A stretch of 64,000 nucleotides of DNA from Mycobacterium sp. JS623 (GTDB lineage: Bacteria > Actinomycetota > Actinomycetes > Mycobacteriales > Mycobacteriaceae). Below are positions 59,467-64,000 of the stretch, piece after piece; position 1 is the first letter of the stretch; each line of letters starts with the position of its first letter. The position numbers were made by a program, and so were the translations under genes. The notes beneath the pieces are model-generated. The model did not search any database and was not told where the DNA came from. It saw only the letters and a list, made by a program, of their open reading frames with translations. The stretch is taken from the NCBI RefSeq assembly GCF_000328565.1, contig NC_019966.1:3162001-3226000 (forward strand), read 5' to 3'.

Positions 59467-60213
59467 ATGACGGTTCTGATCGAGGATCCACTCATCTCGA
59501 GCATGGCGATCAGGCGGACACTGCCGCTGCACGAATCCAGCCGCAGGCTGCGCGTGCTCTATCCCGAATGCCCTCGCGTCTACGGCGTTGCCGTGATGGG
59601 CGACCTGTCGCGTCGGCGGTGGTGGCCGTTGGTCGAGGCGGTGACGGCCGATCGACTGCAGGCGATGTATGACATCGCGGCCGCCGAGACTGACAGCCGC
59701 GGGGCGATCGCCCAGCAGCTGGCCGCCACACTGGCACACGTCGTGGTCGGGCGCGTCGTGCCGCTGCTGGTGCTCGAGGGCCGCGCCTGGGACACCGGCC
59801 TCGAGAACCTCTGGGTGCACGTGGATTCCGAGGGCGCGATCGACTGGGTGGGCGTGTCGGATCCGCAGCTGCGGGCGCTGCCCGATGATCCTGATCTGTC
59901 CGGTGCAGGCATCGTTGCGCTGCCGAGCGAGGCGGCGTTGACCACCTGGGTCGCGCACCGCTGCCACCGCGCACTCGATCCACTGTTCGCGAAGCTGTTC
60001 GACGTGTGTGCTGGCGCCATGCCGGTCGCGTCGATGTGGCACATCGTCGGCGGTGCCGTCGTCAGCGCCGCGACACAGGTACCGCTGCTGGCCGGGTCGA
60101 GCGAGCTGACGAGCATGCGGCGCGCACAGGCCGTACTCGACGCGCTGGTCGGTTTCGGCTTGCCGGTGCGCGGCTGCAGCCGGATGGCTGCACGGAAGGC
60201 CTTGCTTAATTAG
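59467..60213 (+). CDS. FhuF/IucA-C-terminal-like protein, iron-regulated
   Basis: 248 aa from ATG 59467 behind GGGAGG. The central VGRVVPLLVLEG and LFDVCAGAMPVASMWHIVGGAVVSAATQ resemble the FhuF/IucA-C-terminal fold (the ...LWGN-like helix of ferric-siderophore reductases). The usual C-terminal Cys cluster that binds the [2Fe-2S] centre is absent: only VRGCSRMAARK remains, so a reductase activity like FhuF is doubtful. Iron control is supported by the IdeR box at 59428. Its TAG lies inside a second IdeR-like box. Alternative: a siderophore-handling protein. Confidence 0.6.
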   Translation: MTVLIEDPLISSMAIRRTLPLHESSRRLRVLYPECPRVYGVAVMGDLSRRRWWPLVEAVTADRLQAMYDIAAAETDSRGAIAQQLAATLAHVVVGRVVPLLVLEGRAWDTGLENLWVHVDSEGAIDWVGVSDPQLRALPDDPDLSGAGIVALPSEAALTTWVAHRCHRALDPLFAKLFDVCAGAMPVASMWHIVGGAVVSAATQVPLLAGSSELTSMRRAQAVLDALVGFGLPVRGCSRMAARKALLN

Positions 60214-60228
60214 GGCAGCCTTGCCTAT
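60210..60228 (+). promoter_or_regulatory. Second IdeR-like box, promoter of the small RNA
   Basis: TTAGGGCAGCCTTGCCTAT matches the IdeR consensus at 13 of 19 positions and is itself nearly palindromic. TATCCT at 60226-60231 is a plausible -10, placing a start near 60238. No protein-coding gene starts just downstream on the plus strand, so it must serve a non-coding transcript. Confidence 0.6.
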
Positions 60229-60237
60229 CCTTACCGC

Positions 60238-60362
60238 ACAAGTTCACAACTGAATACGAATGAATACGAACCACCGGACCGCGCCGGAGTCCTGAGGGCT
60301 GCAGAGACTCCCGGTCCGCTCGAAGGATGGGCCCCGCGCAATCGGCGTGGGGCCCATCCATG
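60238..60362 (+). ncRNA. mrsI: Iron-responsive small RNA, probable MrsI orthologue
   Basis: A protein-free stretch with two strong hairpins. The first is CGGACCG (60275-60281) with CGGTCCG (60312-60318), extended inside by GGAGTC/GACTCC after a CGCC bulge. The second is an 11-base perfect stem, GGATGGGCCCC (60325-60335) with GGGGCCCATCC (60349-60359), a strong transcription stop. A near-exact direct repeat GAATACGAA lies at 60252-60270. M. tuberculosis MrsI (ncRv11846), an IdeR-repressed sRNA that spares iron, maps beside Rv1846c (blaI), the same neighbourhood. Both ends are estimated. Confidence 0.6.
60325..60359. terminator. Strong bidirectional hairpin terminator
   Basis: Perfect 11-base GC-rich stem with a 13-base loop and no U-run, as is common in mycobacteria. 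It ends the small RNA on the plus strand and lies beyond the 3' end of the decayed rhodanese gene on the minus strand. Confidence 0.75.
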
Positions 60363-60371
60363 TTCCGAGCT

Positions 60372-60753
60372 TCAGGCGGGCTCGACGGCGCCGGCCGCGT
60401 CGGTCTACTCCTTGAACGACCCCACGTTGTAGACGTCGGTATAGCCAAGTTCCTTGAGCGTTTGACCCGACAACGCCGAGCGGCCGCCCGATGCACAGTA
60501 CGGGATGACGGTCTTGTCCTTCGCAAGATTCTGGTCGTGGTAAGGGGTTTCGGGGTCAGCGCGGAATTCGAGCATGCCCCCGTGGAATGTGCACCGCACC
60601 CGCGACCTTGCCGCTCTGCGCGACCTCCGGTGCGTCGCGTACGTCGACGACGACGGCATTACCCTTCGCGATCAACTCCTGACCCTGTGCGGGCGAAATC
60701 CGCGGCACAACGGCATTGGCGGCTTCCAACAAGTCCTTCACGCTCTTGGCCAT
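60372..60753 (-). pseudogene. Rhodanese-domain protein broken by frameshift and nonsense
   Basis: The frame from ATG 60753 reads MAKSVKDLLEAANAVVPRI, then NAVVVDVRDAPEVAQSGKVAGAVHIPRG, and is lost at a run of five C (plus strand 60577-60581). The family sequence resumes one frame away, MLEFRADPETPYHD, with the catalytic Cys loop PYCASGGRSAL intact. A TAG at 60405-60407 then replaces the expected Trp after NVGSFKE; reading through gives a tail ending AVEPA and a natural TGA at 60372. Two lesions suggest decay, though the first is in a homopolymer. Confidence 0.75.
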
Positions 60754-60815
60754 GCCCGACGATAACGCCGGGGGCCGCGGCCGTGGCCCGGTCCACGACG
60801 TGTAGACACAAGTGC

Positions 60816-61220
60816 GTGACGACGGACGTAGCCGGCCAACTGGGCAAGGGATTCGACAACGAGCTCGGGCTCGAGTACCTGGAATTCAGCCCCGACGGCC
60901 TGCGGGCGCAGTTACAGATCCACGACAAACTGCTGCAGATGGCCGGAATCGTGCACGGCGGCGTGTACTGCGCCGTGATCGAGAGCGTGGCCAGCGTGTC
61001 CGGCGCAGTCTGGCTGGCCGAACACGGCGGCGGCACGGTCGTCGGCGTCAACAACAACACCGACTTCCTGCGCGCGATCTCGTCGGGAACCGTGACGGCG
61101 CAGTCGACGCCGATCCATCGGGGCCGCCGCCAGCAGCTGTGGCTGGTCACCATCACCGACGACGACGACCGCGTCGTCGCCCGCGGCCAGGTGCGGCTGC
61201 AGAACATTCCGCCCGAGTAG
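60816..61220 (+). CDS. PaaI-type hotdog thioesterase (Rv1847-like)
   Basis: 134 aa from GTG 60816. Hotdog signature HDKLLQMAGIVHGGVYCAVIESVASVSGAVWLAE (with HGG loop and catalytic-site Glu), then NNNTDFLRAISSGTVTAQSTPIHRGRRQQLWLVTITDDDDRVVARGQVRLQ. Acts on acyl-CoA or aryl-CoA. Position before ureA matches Rv1847. Followed by a 9-base perfect inverted repeat. Confidence 0.9.
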   Translation: MTTDVAGQLGKGFDNELGLEYLEFSPDGLRAQLQIHDKLLQMAGIVHGGVYCAVIESVASVSGAVWLAEHGGGTVVGVNNNTDFLRAISSGTVTAQSTPIHRGRRQQLWLVTITDDDDRVVARGQVRLQNIPPE

Positions 61221-61251
61221 CAGCCACCTCACAGGCCGAAATCAGATTCCG

Positions 61252-61276
61252 GCACGCGAAACGGCCATTCGCGTGC
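61252..61276. terminator. Hairpin between the thioesterase and urease genes
   Basis: GCACGCGAA (61252-61260) and TTCGCGTGC (61268-61276) are perfect 9-base arms with a 7-base loop, 32 bases after the thioesterase stop and 70 bases before ureA. Terminator or urease operator; the lack of a U-run leaves both open. Confidence 0.45.
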
Positions 61277-61345
61277 GAAGAGTCTGACCTCGCGCCGGAT
61301 CGCGTGCGCTGCTGACTGGCCCCACCCGTGGCAATATCGCTCGCT

Positions 61346-61648
61346 ATGCGTCTGACCCCGCATGAGCAGGACCGGCTGCTCATCTCGTATGCCGCCGAGC
61401 TAGCGCGCCGCCGACAGGCGCGCGGGCTGCGGCTCAATCATCCCGAGGCCGTCGCCATGATCACCGACCACCTCCTCGAGGGCGCCCGCGACGGCCGCAC
61501 AGTGGCGGAGTTGATGGTGAGCGGCCGCGAGGTGTTGTCCCGCGAGGAGGTCATGGACGGCGTACCCGAGATGCTCGACGACGTCCAGGTGGAGGCCACC
61601 TTCCCCGACGGCACCAAGCTCGTCACCGTCCACCAGCCGATCCCATGA
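61346..61648 (+). CDS. ureA: Urease gamma subunit
   Basis: 100 aa from ATG 61346 ([23 protein letters not shown]); the frame opens at 61328. Family landmarks [21 protein letters not shown] and [31 protein letters not shown]. Smallest structural subunit of urease. Its stop overlaps the ureB start (ATGA). First gene of ureABCF on the plus strand. Confidence 0.97.
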   Translation: MRLTPHEQDRLLISYAAELARRRQARGLRLNHPEAVAMITDHLLEGARDGRTVAELMVSGREVLSREEVMDGVPEMLDDVQVEATFPDGTKLVTVHQPIP

Positions 61649-61995
61649 CCAGCGAGAAGCCGAAGGCGGATCGCGCACCGTGGAAGCCGGGTGAAGTCTT
61701 CTACGGCGACGGCGATATCGAGATCAACGCCGGTGCCACCCGGCTGACGCTCGACGTCGTCAACAGCGGCGATCGCCCGGTTCAGGTCGGCAGCCATGTG
61801 CACCTGCCGCAGGCCAACGCTGCGCTGCAGTTCGACCGAGATGCCGCGCACGGTCATCGGCTCGACATCCCTGCCGGTACCGCAGTCCGGTTTGAACCCG
61901 GTGTGGCCCAGCGGGTTTCGGCCGTACCCCTGAGCGGTTCGCGCGAGGTGCATGGGCTTACCCTCGATCCTCCCGGCAAGTTGGACGCGTCATGA
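61645..61995 (+). CDS. ureB: Urease beta subunit
   Basis: 116 aa. [50 protein letters not shown] and [29 protein letters not shown] are diagnostic. The N-terminus [13 protein letters not shown] is longer than the usual beta-subunit start at [17 protein letters not shown] replaces the HFHFxExNxxLxFD seen in most ureases. Overlaps ureC by ATGA. Confidence 0.96.
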   Translation: MTSEKPKADRAPWKPGEVFYGDGDIEINAGATRLTLDVVNSGDRPVQVGSHVHLPQANAALQFDRDAAHGHRLDIPAGTAVRFEPGVAQRVSAVPLSGSREVHGLTLDPPGKLDAS

Positions 61996-63713
61996 CTCAG
62001 CTTTCGCGCGCCCGTTACGCCACGCTGTTCGGCCCGACCACCGGCGACCGGATCCGGCTCGCCGACACCGACCTGGTCATCGAGATCACCGAAGACCGCA
62101 GCGGCGGCCCCGGATTGGCGGGCGACGAGGCGGTGTTCGGCGGCGGCAAGGTGCTTCGCGAGTCGATGGGGCAGGGTCGCGTCAGCCGCGCCGACGGCGC
62201 ACCCGACACCGTCATCACCGGGGTGGTGATTCTCGACTACTGGGGAATCATCAAGGCCGACATCGGAATTCGCGACGGGCGCATCGTCGCGATCGGCAAG
62301 GCCGGTAACCCGGACATCATGTCCGGTGTGCATCCCGACCTCGTGGTCGGCCCGTCGACCGAGATCATCGCGGGCAACGGCCGCATCGTCACCGCGGGCG
62401 CCATCGACTGCCATGTGCACCTGATCTGCCCCCAGATCATGGAGGAGGCGCTGGGCGGTGGCATCACCACCATCATCGCGGGCGGCACCGGGCCCGCCGA
62501 AGGCAGTAAGGCGACCACCGTCACCCCGGGGTCCTGGCATCTAGCCCGCATGCTCGAAGCCCTCGACTCGTGGCCGCTGAACATCGCGCTTCTCGGCAAG
62601 GGAAACACCGTCAGCGCCGATTCGATGTGGGAGCAATTGCGTGGTGGCGCAGCGGGATTCAAGCTGCACGAGGACTGGGGGACGACACCTGCGGCAATCG
62701 ACGCTTGCCTGACGGTGTCGGAATCTGCCGGCGTGCAGGTCAACATCCACACCGACACGCTGAACGAGGCAGGCTTCGTCGAGGACACGCTGGCCGCGGT
62801 CAAGGGACGCTCGATACACGCCTATCACACCGAAGGCGCCGGCGGTGGCCACGCACCCGACATCATCACCGTGGTCTCACACGGCAATGTGCTACCGAGT
62901 TCGACGAACCCGACCCGGCCGCACACGGTCAACACGCTCGACGAGCACCTCGACATGCTGATGGTGTGCCATCACCTGAACCCCAGTGTCCCTGAGGATC
63001 TCGCATTCGCCGAGAGTCGCATCCGGCCCTCGACCATTGCCGCCGAGGATCTGCTGCACGACATCGGCGCGATCTCGATGATCGGCAGCGACGCGCAGGC
63101 GATGGGCCGCATCGGTGAGGTGGTGCTGCGCACCTGGCAGACCGCGCACGTGATGAAGCGTCGGCGCGGTGCGCTGGACGGCGACGGGAAGGCCGACAAC
63201 AACCGGGCCCGGCGTTACGTCGCGAAATACACGATCTGCCCGGCCGTCGCCCACGGCCTCGACGACCACATCGGCTCGGTCGAGGTCGGCAAGCTCGCCG
63301 ACCTGGTGCTGTGGGAGCCTGCGTTCTTCGGCGTCCGCCCGCACGCGGTGCTCAAGGGCGGCATGATCGCCTGGGCCGCAATGGGAGACGCCAACGCCTC
63401 GATCCCGACGCCGCAACCGGTGCTGCCGCGGCCGATGTTCGGCGCCGCACCCGCAGCAGCCGCGGCCACGTCAGTCCACTTCGTTTCGCCGCAAGCCGTC
63501 GAGGATGGACTGGCCGACCGACTCGCTGTCAACCGAAAACTGTTTGCGGTCAAAAACGTTCGGCAAGTCGGTAAAGCTCAGATGCCGCTCAACGATGCAC
63601 TGCCGAGCATCGAGGTCGATCCGGACACCTTCACCGTGCGCATCGACGGCGATGTGTGGCAGGAGCAGCCCGCCGCCGAATTGCCGATGGCGCAAAGGTA
63701 TTTCCTGTTCTGA
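61992..63713 (+). CDS. ureC: Urease alpha (catalytic) subunit
   Basis: 573 aa. Nickel ligands and active-site residues are all visible: His141 and His143 in CHVHLICPQ, carbamylated Lys224 in GFKLHEDWG, His253 in NIHTDTLNE, His279 in [14 protein letters not shown], flap Cys326-His327 in [22 protein letters not shown], and the Asp in [11 protein letters not shown]. Hydrolyses urea to ammonia and carbamate. Its stop overlaps ureF. Confidence 0.98.
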   Translation: MTQLSRARYATLFGPTTGDRIRLADTDLVIEITEDRSGGPGLAGDEAVFGGGKVLRESMGQGRVSRADGAPDTVITGVVILDYWGIIKADIGIRDGRIVAIGKAGNPDIMSGVHPDLVVGPSTEIIAGNGRIVTAGAIDCHVHLICPQIMEEALGGGITTIIAGGTGPAEGSKATTVTPGSWHLARMLEALDSWPLNIALLGKGNTVSADSMWEQLRGGAAGFKLHEDWGTTPAAIDACLTVSESAGVQVNIHTDTLNEAGFVEDTLAAVKGRSIHAYHTEGAGGGHAPDIITVVSHGNVLPSSTNPTRPHTVNTLDEHLDMLMVCHHLNPSVPEDLAFAESRIRPSTIAAEDLLHDIGAISMIGSDAQAMGRIGEVVLRTWQTAHVMKRRRGALDGDGKADNNRARRYVAKYTICPAVAHGLDDHIGSVEVGKLADLVLWEPAFFGVRPHAVLKGGMIAWAAMGDANASIPTPQPVLPRPMFGAAPAAAAATSVHFVSPQAVEDGLADRLAVNRKLFAVKNVRQVGKAQMPLNDALPSIEVDPDTFTVRIDGDVWQEQPAAELPMAQRYFLF

Positions 63714-64000
63714 TGACCAACCTCTCGACACTGCTGACGCTGGCCGATTCGCGACTGCCGACCGGCGGGCATGTGCATTCCGGCGGTGTCGAGGAGGCGG
63801 TTACCTCGGGTATCGTGGTTGACCTCGCGACGCTGCGGGCGTACCTGGGCCGCCGGATCCGCACCCACGGTCTGGTGACGGCATCGGTGGCCGCCGCGGT
63901 GCACGCGGGCAGCCTGACCATCGCGGATGCCGATCGCGAAACCGACGCCCGCACACCGGCTGCCGCTGCGCGGCAGGCGTCGCGCGCGCAAGGGCGGGGC
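63713..64000 (+). CDS. ureF: Urease accessory protein UreF (partial)
   Basis: The first 96 codons are in the window and the gene runs off the end. ATG 63713 overlaps the ureC stop (TGATG). LTLADSRLPTGGHVHSGGVEEAV is the UreF opening, where HSGG replaces the common YSQG-like stretch. UreF works with UreG and UreD to insert nickel into the carbamylated active site. Confidence 0.9.
   Translation, partial: MTNLSTLLTLADSRLPTGGHVHSGGVEEAVTSGIVVDLATLRAYLGRRIRTHGLVTASVAAAVHAGSLTIADADRETDARTPAAAARQASRAQGRG

Overview
The window is high-G+C actinobacterial chromosome. Gene content and order match a rapidly growing Mycobacterium (Mycolicibacterium-type) and run largely parallel to M. tuberculosis Rv1814-Rv1851: erg3, secreted serine protease, TetR, flavoprotein, BacA-type ABC transporter, ilvG, secA2, pgsA2, two DUF881 proteins around a small membrane protein, gcvH, garA, ftsR, nuclease, resR, gcvP, lipZ, the VWA protein, glcB, two CBS/DUF21 proteins, guaB1, gnd1, M56 protease, blaI, thioesterase and ureABCF. 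Orthologue names rest on my recall of that order plus motifs read from the translations; no search was run.

Layout. 1-3872 (minus): an MHS-type permease, an OmpR-type regulator, a histidine kinase and a TAXI lipoprotein in one tight operon. 4379-8240: accessory genes (double-hotdog thioesterase, DUF4188 protein, acyltransferase, SRPBCC protein, secreted protein) and a frameshifted remnant. 8319-15202: malQ with a DAP-decarboxylase-like gene, TetR-SDR-MFS cluster, paired SMR exporters. 15290-20876: type B esterase, Erg3-like desaturase, a KhtTU-like antiporter pair, an amine-oxidase-like flavoprotein. 20877-26082: LysM scrap, protease, Ddn-like protein and TetR with paired operators, ArsR with a broken SRPBCC gene, and a VOC-flavoprotein pair behind a perfect KstR-type box. 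26079-31838: three tandem SbmA/BacA-like ABC transporters. 31906-42810: ilvG, secA2 and the cell-envelope/GarA/FtsR/ResR cluster. 42885-51193: glycine riboswitch, gcvP, lipZ, VWA protein, glcB with an overlapping leader ORF. 51242-59247: conserved protein, CBS/DUF21 pair, guaB1, gnd1, blaR-like and blaI. 59248-60362: an iron-responsive island with two IdeR-type boxes and a hairpin-rich small-RNA locus that fits MrsI. 60372-64000: decayed rhodanese, thioesterase, and the urease operon running off the end.

Themes. Central nitrogen and carbon flux genes cluster here (GarA, GcvH, GcvP, GlcB, Gnd1, GuaB1, urease). Iron control is present next to blaI. Several gene junctions are bridged by very short ORFs whose start and stop overlap the flanking genes. 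At least three small genes are visibly broken, two of them by two lesions each. No tRNA, rRNA, CRISPR array, insertion sequence or phage gene was seen.
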